A stretch of DNA of 17,982 nucleotides from Parvularia atlantis (Eukaryota; Opisthokonta; Rotosphaerida), in the NCBI GenBank assembly GCA_943704415.1, contig CALSCO010000290.1, positions 1-17,982 on the forward strand, given 5' to 3'. Both the position numbers and the translations under genes were made by a program. Under the pieces are notes generated by a model, which worked only from the letters and a program-made list of their open reading frames with translations, was not told the origin of the DNA and did no database searches. Each line of letters starts with the position of its first letter. Position 1 is the stretch's first letter. Below are positions 1 through 9,014 of the stretch, one piece after another.

Positions 1-211
1 GGTACTTTGCTTCATAAAGCGCGAAAAGGTCTCCACGGTCGTGCTCGTCTCGTCGTTCGCAGTTCAGTTCAGTTCCTGTGACCGCTCGGACCGCTCGGAC
101 CGCTCGGACCGCTCTGTCCGTGCCAGGACGACCTGCAAGCGAGCTGCACGGGCGGTCTGGCTGTTGAGACACAAGCAGAAGCTGAAAAACTGACCGTTTC
201 GTGACAGAGCG
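1..211 (+). promoter_or_regulatory. 5' flank of the USP gene
   Basis: No gene could be read here. The stretch lies directly upstream of the ubiquitin protease start and should hold its promoter and 5' leader. It contains a small AT-richer patch (cttcataaag, about 10-19) that might serve as a TATA-like element, a triple agttc repeat (61-75) and a 9-base tandem repeat (81-116). The assignment as promoter rests only on position. Confidence 0.4.
81..116. repeat. 9-base tandem repeat, four copies
   Basis: The unit accgctcgg occurs three times in a row, followed by a fourth copy with one mismatch (accgctctg). It sits about 95 bases upstream of the USP start codon, probably in the 5' leader or promoter. 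Confidence 0.85.
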
Positions 212-3200
212 ATGGGAAAGAAGCGGCCGCAGACGCGACAGCGCCCGCCAAAGCGCGCGGCCGCGACGACGTCGGATGCGCCGCGGGCGCGCGCGGACAA
301 GGCCCGGGAAGATGCCGCAGCCAGCGACGACGATGCGGATGCGGCAGCAGCGGCCGCGGCCGGGCGCGAGACCTGCGAGCACGTCGCTGGTGCCGTCAGC
401 GTGCCCGTGCTGCGCAAGACGCTGCCGCTGTCGGCCGAGCGCGCCGTGTGCGCGGGCTGCGCGTCGACTGCCGACGTCGGTGCGGGTGCGGATGCGGAGG
501 CGCAGGCGGCGGCGGAGGCGAAGGCGGAGGTGAAGCCCGTCGAGAGCGGCGAGGGCGCCGGTGCGTTGCGCGACGGCCGATCGCGGCGCGCGCGCTGACG
601 TGGCCGCGCCGTGCCACAGACCTGTGGGTGTGCCTCGGCTGCGGCGCGGTCGGGTGCGGGCGATCGTCGCCCGGGCAGCACGCGCTGCGGCACCGTGGCG
701 AGACGGCGGACCACGCGCTCGTCATGCACGCGCTGAGCGGGCGCATCTGGTGCTACACGTGCGACGACGAGGTAGGTGCGCGCGCACCTCTGGACCGTGC
801 GACGGTGGCTGACCGTGACCGCGATGCGCAGATCGCACCGTCGGCCGACGCGCAGCTCCGCGACGCCGTGCGCCTGCTTGAGAAGGACATCGCGCCCGGG
901 AAGCCGGCCAAGATGAACAAGGCCGCGACGGTCAAGGCGCGACACGGCGCATTTGCGCAGCTCGCCTGATTAGCCGACGCGCAGCAGCCGCGCAAGAACA
1001 GCAAGGGCAAGGCAGCCGAGCGTGAGGAAGCGGCGGCACCACCGCCCGCGAGCGCGATGGCGCCTGTCGCGGCCGATAAGCTGCACGGCCTGCAGAACCT
1101 GGGCAACACCTGCTTCTTCAACTCGGTGCTGCAGGCACTGGCGCAAACGGCCGAGCTGCAGGACGCGCTGGAGCACACTGTCGGCGCGCCCGCAGACGGC
1201 GCGGTCGACGCGCTACTCGGCCGCCTGTCGCTCGCCGACGACGCCGCGCGCGCGCACGTGCCGCTGCTGGTGCGCCGCCTTGCGCGCATGTGCATCGCCC
1301 TTGACACACGCGCGCCGCAGCTGCGTGCCGCACGGGAGGAGCCGCCGGGGCCGCTGACCAAGTCGCTGCGCTCGCTGCTGGTCAACATGAGGCCCGGCGA
1401 GTGGAGCACGGTGCTGAACCCGCGCGAGGTTCGCCTCGTCTGGCGCACGCGTACCGCGCTCACCGTTGTCCGCGCAGGTGCTGGAGCAGGTGCGCAGAAA
1501 GGCGCCGCGCTTTGAAGGCTACCGGCAGCAGGACAGCCACGAGCTGGTATGCGGCCGTACGGGCGATGCACAGCGGTTGACGGCGAGCTCGCGCCAGCTG
1601 CGCTACCTGCTTGACGGTATGCGCGTCGAGGAGATCCGCCGCCGCCTGCCGTACCTGGAGCAGCATGGCCTCAAGGACGACGCCAAGCTGAAGCAGGTGC
1701 CGACCTTTGTCGACGGTGCGTGGCTCTGGCGAACGTAGCGTATGCTCACCCGCGCCGCAGAGGTCTTTGGCGGCCGGCTCGTGTCGCGTGTTGTCTGCCA
1801 CGTCTGCTGCACCGTGTCCAACACCGAGGAGCCGTTCTTGGATCTGTCGCTGTCCATCCCTGTGCCTGTGTCGGCCAAGGTGGTTCGTCTCGCGGCGCTC
1901 GCCCTCACGCGCGTCCTCACGCGCCGGCGCACAGAGCGGCAGCAACACGCTCGCGCTGCCCATCGCCACACCCGTCCCGTCGCCCGCAGACAAGCGCAGT
2001 GGGTCGCTGCGTCGCGCACTGGGGCGGGCACAGAGCGGTGCGACGTCGCCGACGCCGACCATAGCGATCACCGTCGCACCCGACCTGGACGAGGTGCTCG
2101 AGCGCACCATGTCGAGGTGTGCCGGCTCGTCGCGCTGCGAAGCAGGCTGATGCCGCATGCCCCTCACAGCCTGCAGCCGTGGAAGCCAGAGTGGACGGCG
2201 CCGCTGCGAACGGGGCAGGAGATTGTGCTCGAGGCGTGCCTGGCTGCGTTCTGCGCCAAGGAGGTGCTGCAGGGCGACGAGAGGTGCGCGCCGCCCCGCG
2301 CCTGCACGCCGCGCAGACACTGACTGCTGCGCGGCGTGCAGTTTCAGCTGCGCCGAGTGCGGCAAGCGCGCTGCAGCCGCCGAGCCGTCATCGCCCGCGC
2401 GGTCACCCTCGCCATCGCGGTCGCCAGTGGCGGTATGCGGCTGCGTGTTGCCCGCGACACGCTAACGAGCGCACACACAGGCGCTGATGAAGCGCCTGTC
2501 GCTCACGCGGTCGTCCAAAGCGGATGGGCCGGCCTCGGACACGAGCAGCGACTCGGTCGAGGGCGGCGGCGACGACGCCGCAGACGCGCAGGAGCCGCCG
2601 TCGCCAAAGTCGTCGTCGTCGAAGCGCACGCTGTTTGGCGGCAGCCGACGCAGCAGCACGCCAGAGAGCGCCGCGCCCGCCAAGGTGTGACTCTGCGTCT
2701 GTGCGTGCGCCGCTGCGGCTGACTGGCGCCGACAGCCGCCCATCGTCTACACGCCCGCCACCAAGCGCTTCCTGCTGCGCCAGACGCCGCGCGGTGCGCC
2801 CCCGCCAGCGCCCGGCTGCGGGCTGTGGCTGCTGACCGCGACGTGGGCGCGCGCGCGCAGTGCTCACGCTGCACCTCAACCGCTTCACGCAGATGGGCTT
2901 TGCGCTGCGCAAGAACGGCGAGCGCGTGGCCTTCCCGCTGCGGCTGGACGTCGCGCCGTTCTGCACACCAGGTACGCGGTGCCTGTGCGAGGTGGCGTGC
3001 AGACTGACGTGCTTGCCGCAGACGTGCCGCCGTCGGAGACGCAGTACGAGCTGTTTGCGATCGTCGAGCACTCGGGCGGGATGGGCGGCGGGCACTACAC
3101 GTGCACCGTGCGGGCGGCGCAGCCCGACGCGGCTTGGTTCCACATCAGCGACTCGCGCGTCTCGCCCACGACCGAGCGCAGCGCCCTGACCTGCCAGGCC

Positions 3201-3227
3201 TACTTGCTGTTCTACCGGCGCTGTTGA
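212..3227 (+). CDS. Ubiquitin carboxyl-terminal hydrolase, USP16/45-like, with ZnF-UBP domain
   Basis: Cysteine protease that removes ubiquitin from proteins; the closest family by architecture is USP16/USP45 (inference). Exons: 212-560, 620-771, 832-930, 985-1428, 1478-1546, 1598-1715, 1761-1879, 1935-2116, 2170-2283, 2342-2432, 2481-2684, 2736-2793, 2861-2971, 3022-3227; they sum to 2316 bases, 771 aa plus stop. A ZnF-UBP finger (about residues 55-170: [21 protein letters not shown]...H, WCYTCDDE) precedes the catalytic domain. The Cys box is [10 protein letters not shown] (C243), then [16 protein letters not shown], two CxxC zinc-binding pairs (CHVC, CAEC), VLTLHLNRF, and the His box GGGHYT (H728) with Asp in WFHISDS (D747). 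All catalytic residues are present. Ser/Pro-rich, low-complexity insertions lie between the CxxC pairs. The 931-984 intron has a weak donor (gtcaag) but keeps frame. The stop is 21 bases from that of the convergent gene. Confidence 0.93.
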
Positions 3228-3248
3228 ACGCACAGTGGCTGAGCGTGT

Positions 3249-5171
3249 TCACACAACACGCCGCTCAAGGATCACAAACGTGAACATGCTGTGCTCGCCC
3301 GCGAACCGCCGCACGTACTCGGCGCGCCAGACCGCCGCCGCCCCGAGCACCTTGGCCGTGGCCGCGGGCACGTCTGGCGCCACATAGCGCCCCGCCCCGC
3401 CGCGGAACCCGTCGGCCAGCCGCATCAGCGGCACGGACGAGGACGAGCCGATTTTGCCGCCGTCGACGGGCACGGCCACGGCGGGCGCCTGCGCTGCGCC
3501 CGGGAAGAGCAGGGCCTGGGCGTGCTCGTCGTTGATGACAACGAGCACGATCAGCGGCGCCTGCAGCCGGCGCGCCTCAGCCGCGGCCACGGCGCTCGGT
3601 GACGGCTCAGCGCCGACTGCGTGCGGCGTGTAGACCGTGACGAGGACGTCGGCGTCGGCGGCTGCGCCAAAGTGCTGCTCGAGGCCGTGCTTGAGCTCGT
3701 CCACGCTCGCGTAGGGCAGGAGCACACGGCGGCGCGACGGTGGCAGGTGCACGCTCGTGCCGGGCGGGACCGGGTGCGCGATCGCGGCGCGCTTGTGCGG
3801 GCCGACGTGCCGCCGCAGCTCGCGCAGCATCTTCATGAGCACGTGGGTGATCGTCGGCTGCCGCACGAGTGTCGCGCGCTGCACCTGGCGGTAGAGCGAC
3901 AGGTTGAGGTAGTAGAACGAGCCGAAGCCGTCGTCGGCCGCGACGGCCGCGTCGCTCTCGCTGCCCTGGTCGTCGTCGTTACCGTCCTCGGCGCGCTTGG
4001 TGCCGTCTGCGCCGCTGCCGTCGCCATCGTGCTCGAGTTCGCCCAGGCACTCGTCCACGACGCCGCGCCAGGCGTAGTCGAGCACGGCCAGGAGCAGGAG
4101 GCGGTCGGAGAAGTAGGCGACGCGCAGCACAAACCAGAGATCGGACGAGTTGCCGACGACCGAGAGCAGCGTGTCGCGGCGCGGCGCGGCCTCGGAGGCG
4201 GCGGCGAGCGGGGCGGCGACGAGGTAGTCCTCGCGGTCGTCGACGACGACGCGGCTGCGCACGATGTCGTGCGCGTCCTCAAAGTGCGCCCAGGCCCAGG
4301 CGTAGCGCAGGCGCACGAGCGCGAGCACGACGAGCACGACCGTCTCGAGCTCGAGGATGAGCCACACGCCCTGGAAGGCAAAGGTGTTGGTCATGATGCA
4401 CGTGCCCTCGAACGCGTACGCCGCGCCGTTCTCGCGCGGGCACGTCGCGGGTGTGTCGTCGGCGCAGCCGTCGTACGGCGTGGCCGCGACCGACGTGCTG
4501 AACGTCGCTGCGCAGGTGATCTCGCGCGAGCGCCACAGGTGCTGGATGATGAACATGCCCAGGCCCGCGCACACGGCCGACATGCTCAGCGTAAGCACAG
4601 CCTGCCAGAAGTAGCCGAACGACAGCGCACGCTGCGCCGGCTGCACGAGGCCGCGCTCGAACCGGCCGGTCAGCAGCGGCGGGAAGCTGCGCCCGGCGCG
4701 CGGCCGCAGGATGCCCGCCACCGACGTCTCGTCCCAGAACGCCTTGGTCCGCCCGTCGGCCGTCGCGGGCGTCTCGGCCTCGACGGGCGCCTGATCAGCA
4801 GCGGCAGTTGCGGCGGGTGCGGCTGGGACGACGCGGCGCAGGTCGTCGAGCAGCTGGCGCACGCGGCTGCGGTTGACGATGGTCCACATGATCTGCGGGA
4901 ACGGGGCGAAGAGCAGGAGCAGGCCGAAGGAGAGCAGGAACGGGAGGATGGGATCGATCTGCTGCTTGGCGCAGACGTCGGCGACGATGTCGGTGTTGTA
5001 GGCAGCCAGGCTCGAGGCGGTCGTGACGCACTTGAACGCGGGCGCGAAGGACGCGTTGGCGGTGAAGATGGTCAAGGTCAGCGTCGCAAACATGACCGTG
5101 TACAGCGTCGCTGCGACCGAGTCCCACCAGAAGAACGTGTCGGCCGCGGGCACGAAGCGTCCAAAGTCCAT
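3249..5171 (-). CDS. Four-pass membrane protein with pannexin/LRRC8-like architecture
   Basis: Single uninterrupted frame, 640 aa from the chosen ATG at 5171 (an in-frame ATG at 5201 would add 10 residues). Four hydrophobic segments lie at about 19-38, 75-99, 186-212 and 264-289. A WWD motif precedes TM1. Loop 1 has C48 and C67; loop 2 has C220, C236, C244 and C258; a roughly 85-residue cytosolic loop joins TM2 and TM3. This order, the PFLLxxxLLLxxP...W pattern of TM2, the GTC...FxF pattern entering TM4, and the later blocks SDLWFVLRVAYFSDR and LNLSLYRQVQ resemble the pore-forming part of pannexins and LRRC8 anion-channel subunits, from memory of those families. No leucine-rich repeats follow. 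Instead there is an acidic linker (about 371-417), a helical block, and an unrecognised alpha/beta-looking region (about 485-640). Such proteins form large-pore channels in the plasma membrane; that role here is inference. It is the only intronless gene in the window. Confidence 0.75.
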   Translation of the reverse strand: MDFGRFVPAADTFFWWDSVAATLYTVMFATLTLTIFTANASFAPAFKCVTTASSLAAYNTDIVADVCAKQQIDPILPFLLSFGLLLLFAPFPQIMWTIVNRSRVRQLLDDLRRVVPAAPAATAAADQAPVEAETPATADGRTKAFWDETSVAGILRPRAGRSFPPLLTGRFERGLVQPAQRALSFGYFWQAVLTLSMSAVCAGLGMFIIQHLWRSREITCAATFSTSVAATPYDGCADDTPATCPRENGAAYAFEGTCIMTNTFAFQGVWLILELETVVLVVLALVRLRYAWAWAHFEDAHDIVRSRVVVDDREDYLVAAPLAAASEAAPRRDTLLSVVGNSSDLWFVLRVAYFSDRLLLLAVLDYAWRGVVDECLGELEHDGDGSGADGTKRAEDGNDDDQGSESDAAVAADDGFGSFYYLNLSLYRQVQRATLVRQPTITHVLMKMLRELRRHVGPHKRAAIAHPVPPGTSVHLPPSRRRVLLPYASVDELKHGLEQHFGAAADADVLVTVYTPHAVGAEPSPSAVAAAEARRLQAPLIVLVVINDEHAQALLFPGAAQAPAVAVPVDGGKIGSSSSVPLMRLADGFRGGAGRYVAPDVPAATAKVLGAAAVWRAEYVRRFAGEHSMFTFVILERRVV

Positions 5172-5320
5172 CTGCGACGCGGATGAGACGCCGTGTCGCA
5201 TCCGGTTCAACTTGCAGTTGGGCGTGTGGAGCGAGCGTGCGGGTGCGGTGCGAGAGCAGGGTGTGTGGTGCGCGAGCTGGATGTGTGGTGCGAGAGCGTG
5301 TGGCACGAGCGAGAGAGCGA

Positions 5321-5363
<43 letters not shown>

Positions 5364-5639
5364 AAACACTGCGCGGCGAGATAAGATCCATAATAAGTAC
5401 AATACCGGTTGTCTTTTATGACACTGTCGATCGCACCCGGGCCTCGTGGCGCCTCAAACTTCCGCCTCGCTCGTTGCGCAACGTGCCTCTTCGGGCCGCC
5501 GCTTCTTCGCCCCCCACCCAGTCAGCCGCTCATTTGCTGCGCCCGTTGCGCCGCTGTGCACCGCGCCTCCGCCCGCGAGCGCTCGCCGCCCAGTGCCTCC
5601 AGTCGCCTGCTGAGCTCATCGTCCGCACCGCGGCGCAGA
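5172..5639. promoter_or_regulatory. Divergent promoter region between the channel-like gene and the ABCG gene
   Basis: The two genes point away from each other here, so both promoters should lie within these 468 bases. It contains an (AG)19 tract (5325-5362) and the only clearly AT-rich patch in the window (about 5388-5406, ccataataagtacaat), which could be a core promoter. The ABCG reading frame is open upstream to an ATG at 5418, so part of this stretch could be coding if that start is used. Confidence 0.5.
5325..5362. repeat. (AG)19 dinucleotide tract
   Basis: Nineteen uninterrupted AG units in the divergent promoter, about 155 bases upstream of the channel-like start codon. On the minus strand it reads as a CT tract. 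Pure purine/pyrimidine tracts in promoters can act as GAGA-type binding sites or form triplex DNA; no direct evidence of that here. Confidence 0.95.
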
Positions 5640-6721
5640 ATGGACGCACAAGACACGGCGACGTCGCCCGCGCCCGTGCCGCGCAAGCAGCGCGACACCG
5701 GCGGCGGCGACGACGCGACGACGACGCGCAAGAAGAAGAAGACGGGGACGGGGACAGGGACGGGCCGCAAGCGCGCCGCGAGCACCAGCGCGCTCGACGC
5801 GAGCCGCCCCGTCGACCCCGCGGCCGGCACCGCGCCCGTCGAGCCGCCCAGCTCGCCGCCCACGCCCGCGCCCGTCCCCAGCAGCGGCAGCAGCAGCCTC
5901 AGCAGCGACGAGCTCGCGCCGCGCGCACCCGCACCGATGCTCTCGGCCGGTGCGCCTCGTTCCGTCTCGCTCTCGCACGGTCTGACGACTCGTGTGGCGG
6001 CAGGGTCGTCCAAGGTGCTCTCGTTCGAGATGCTGCAGTTGGCGCGGCAGCAGTCGTCCGGCGTGCTGCTTGGCAACCTGCGCAAGCCGCTGTCGATCGA
6101 GTTCCGCAACCTTGACTACTGGGTGCGCGCACACCCGCAGCTGCCGATGGCGTCGCTCACGTCGATCGGCGCAAAGGTCTCCATCCAGCCCACCCAGATG
6201 CTCGCGCCTCTCCGCGGCCTCAAACCCACGCCGCGCCAGATCCTCTTTGACGTCTCGGGCGCGTGTATGCCCGGCGAGTGCCTCGCCGTGATGGGCCCGA
6301 GCGGTGCGCGGCACAAGCTGTTTTGCTTTGTGCGGCCTCGTTCTCACGGTCGCGCAGGCGGCGGCAAGACGACACTGTTGCAGCTGCTTGCCGGCCGCAT
6401 CGATGGCTCGTACCGCGGCGACGTCATCATCGACGGCCAGCCCGCGACCAAGGCGTACAAGAAGTACATGGCCTTCGTGCTCCAGGTGCGCCTCTCGCCG
6501 TTCGCCGCGTGCAATCGGCGCTGACCACGCGCACTGTGCAGGACGACATCCTCTTCTCGCACCTCACCGTCAAGGAGACGCTCACGTACACGGTGCGTGT
6601 GCCGTGCGTGTGCCGTGCGTGTCGCGTTGTCGTGCTCACACGGATCGCAGGGCCTGCTCCGGCTGCCGCGAGAGATGTCGTACGAGGACAAGCTGAGACA
6701 GGCACGCACGCACGCAAGCTC

Positions 6722-6752
<31 letters not shown>

Positions 6753-8888
6753 GCGTGGTGCTGACGGCGCGCGGTGCTGACGGCGCGCGGTGCACAGGTC
6801 GACTACGTGATCGGCGTCCTCGGCCTGCGCAAGTGCCAGAACACCAAGATTGGCAACGTGTTCTCGCGCGGTATCTCTGGCGGTGCGTCCGCGTGCGCGG
6901 AATGCTGCCCGCGAGCGACGCTGAACCGGGCCCGGCGTAGGTGAGCGCAAGCGCACGTCGATCGCGAGCGAGCTGCTCACCAACCCGAGCATCATCTTCT
7001 TGGACGAGCCGACGAGCGGTGGCGTGCCCTTTGGCCGTGCGGAGCCGGGAGTGCTGACACCGTGTGCACGTGGCAGGCCTCGACGCGACCATGGCCTACA
7101 ACCTCGTCCAGACGCTCAAGTCACTCGCGCGCAACGAGGGCCGCACCATCCTCTGCAGCATCCACCAGCCGAGCTCGCAGTGCTTCTTCTCGTTCGACAA
7201 GCTGCTGCTGCTCGCCGACGGCCACGTGCGTCGCTCGGCGTGCATGCGCGCGCGCACAGCACACGGAGCCGACGCACGCGCGCACAGGTGACATACAACG
7301 GCCCCGTCAACGGCGTCGTTGACTGGTTCGCGCGTATCGGCTACAACACGCCCAAGAACTACAACCCGGCCGACTACTTCAGTGCGCCGCGGCCACGACT
7401 TGTCGCTTGCGCGCGGGCCGCTGACGTCTTGCGTGCCCAGTGGCGCTTCTTGTGGACAGCGATGACACCAAGAAGAAGTGCATTGAGGCGTACGAGAATC
7501 ACCCGACGACCATCAAGGCCGACGAGAAGCGGTTCGCGCGCTCTGTGTGCCGCCGCCAGGCGCTCACTCGACGGTCGCGCAGCGCCGTGCAGGACACCGC
7601 GCTCATCCACGGCTCGGAGGACGAGAACTCAACGCGCATCTGGGAGGCGACGTGGGCGCAGCAGGTCTGGATCCTGACGCAGCGCGGGTGTGTGGACGAT
7701 CACGCGCATTTTGTCTGCCATGGCTCACACCGCGCGCGCAGCCTGCGGAGTAGCGTCGGCGACCTCTACTCGTACCTCAACATGACGCAGATGACGATCG
7801 TTTCGGTCATCAGCGGGCTGATCTGGCTGCAGGTGTGCTCGCGCGTGCTGGCCGTCGCCCGCTGCTGCTGACACGGCCCGCTGCGGTGCAGACGCCGCTG
7901 ACGGAGCAGGGCGCACAAGACCGCTCGGGCCTGGTGCGTCTGGCCCCTGCTTGCCGCGCACGTAGCCACGCCTGACCGGCCGCGCGCACGCACAGATCTT
8001 CTTCCTGAGCGTGTTCTGGAGCTTCCAGGCGCTGTTCATGAGCATCCTGACCTGTGCGGGCGGCCGCATGCCCGCGTTCGTGCCCTGACGCCGCCGCCGC
8101 CCGCAGTCCCCGCCGAGCGCGCCGTGTACCTTAAGGAGCGCTCGTCGCGAGCGTACCGGCTGTCGGCGTGGTTCCTTGCCAAGTCGGTCACGGAGATGGT
8201 TGTGATCTCTGCGCTGCCGCTCGCGTGCGGGACCATGACGTACTTCATGGTCGGGCTGCAGTACACGTGCGTGCCCGTCGCGCGCGTGCGCACAGAGTCG
8301 CTCAGACCCGCGTCCGCGCGCACAGATTCCAGAACTGGATCTCGTTTATCCTCGTGCTGATGGTGACCGTCTGGACGATGCAGTCCTTCGCCATCCTCGT
8401 TGCGTCCGTCGTCTTCGACATGCAGAAGTGTACGCGCGCCCGCGCCCCGCGCGCTGCCGGCCGAGCTGAAGTGCGCGCACGCACAGCCATCACGACCGCG
8501 GGCACGTTCATGCTCTCGACCATGCTCCTCGGCGGCTTTTACTCGCGCAACGTGCCGTACTGGCTGTTATGGGCGCGGTACCTGTCGATCACCAACTACT
8601 CGTACGGCGTGCTGATGGGCATCGACTTCAACGAAGTGCGTGGCGCGCCGTCTGCGCGACGTGCACACGTGCCTGACGTGCGACGCACACGTGCAGAACC
8701 TCGTTATCGCGTGCAATGCCGAGAACTCGCTCTACACCGAGTGCCTCAGCTCGGCCACGTTCGACGGCCCCGCGTTCCTCCGCAAGGTCAACGTCGACCA
8801 GCGCGCGGGCCTCTTCATTGGCGTGCTGTTCATCGTGCTCGTCTCGTTCCGCGTGCTGGCCTACCTGGCCTTGCGCTTCCGCAAGTAG
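5640..8888 (+). CDS. ABCG-type half-transporter (ABC transporter, NBD before TMD)
   Basis: ATP-driven membrane exporter of the ABCG/White type, normally working as a dimer; the substrate is unknown. Exons: 5640-6303, 6358-6485, 6542-6592, 6651-6701, 6798-6882, 6941-7018, 7077-7225, 7288-7381, 7441-7687, 7742-7832, 7892-7933, 7996-8053, 8107-8266, 8326-8429, 8487-8635, 8697-8888, giving 780 aa. A further in-frame intron at 7545-7592 is likely and would give 764 aa. An Ala/Pro/Ser-rich, partly basic N-terminus of about 180 residues precedes the nucleotide-binding domain: Walker A GPSGGGKTT (split by an intron), Q-loop LQDD, signature ISGGERKR, Walker B IIFLDEP, H-loop SIHQPSS. The C-terminal half has the usual six-helix region (SVFWSFQALF, WFLAKSVTEM, LLGGFYSRNVPYWLLW) and a final helix before the RFRK end. 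The intron at 6702-6797 starts with GC. An upstream in-frame ATG (5418) would add 74 residues rich in Arg, Ser and Pro. Confidence 0.93.
6723..6752. repeat. (TGC)10 trinucleotide repeat
   Basis: Ten perfect TGC units inside the GC-AG intron of the ABCG gene. Equivalent to a CTG/CAG repeat, a class prone to length change. Confidence 0.95.
6758..6789. repeat. 16-base tandem duplication carrying the branch site
   Basis: gtgctgacggcgcgcg occurs twice back to back just before the acceptor at 6797, duplicating the putative CTGAC branch site. Confidence 0.9.
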
Positions 8889-9014
8889 ACACGCTGCTGG
8901 AGGGGTGAGAGGCGCCGGCTGTGCCGGCGGCAGCGACAAATACTGTGTGCATGTTTTCACGGCGAGGTGGTGCGGGGTACAAGGGTGGGCAGCAGGCAGC
9001 AGGCAGCAGATAGT
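8889..9014. other. Convergent intergenic gap (ABCG / FYVE genes)
   Basis: The 126 bases between two convergent stops should hold both 3' ends. It contains a short GC-rich inverted repeat (gccggctgtgccggc, about 8917-8931) and repeated gcaggca units (about 8991-9009). I see no canonical AATAAA and no RNA gene. Confidence 0.5.

Larger units (their letters stand above)
6702..6797 (+). other. Probable GC-AG intron in the ABCG gene, enlarged by repeats
   Basis: The reading frame requires a splice from ...KLRQ to VDYVIGVLGLRK, and no GT exists near the exon end; the boundary reads cag|gcacgc and the acceptor is tgcacag. At 96 bases it is the longest intron of its gene. It contains ten TGC units (6723-6752) and a 16-base direct duplication (6758-6773, 6774-6789), each copy with a CTGAC branch-site candidate. 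Confidence 0.7.

Noticed and set aside
212-3227. USP gene as a frameshifted pseudogene
   Set aside because: Each frame change coincides with a GT...AG intron of 45-67 bases, the exons sum to whole codons, and all catalytic and zinc-binding residues survive.
3621-5186. Open frame of 521 codons on the plus strand opposite the channel-like gene
   Set aside because: It is Arg/Glu/Val-rich with no recognisable motif and is the antisense shadow of a GC-rich coding frame; the minus-strand protein has clear membrane segments and family-like motifs.
8917-8931. Hairpin gccggctgtgccggc as a transcription terminator
   Set aside because: Intrinsic terminators are not used by RNA polymerase II, there is no T-run, and short GC palindromes are expected by chance here.
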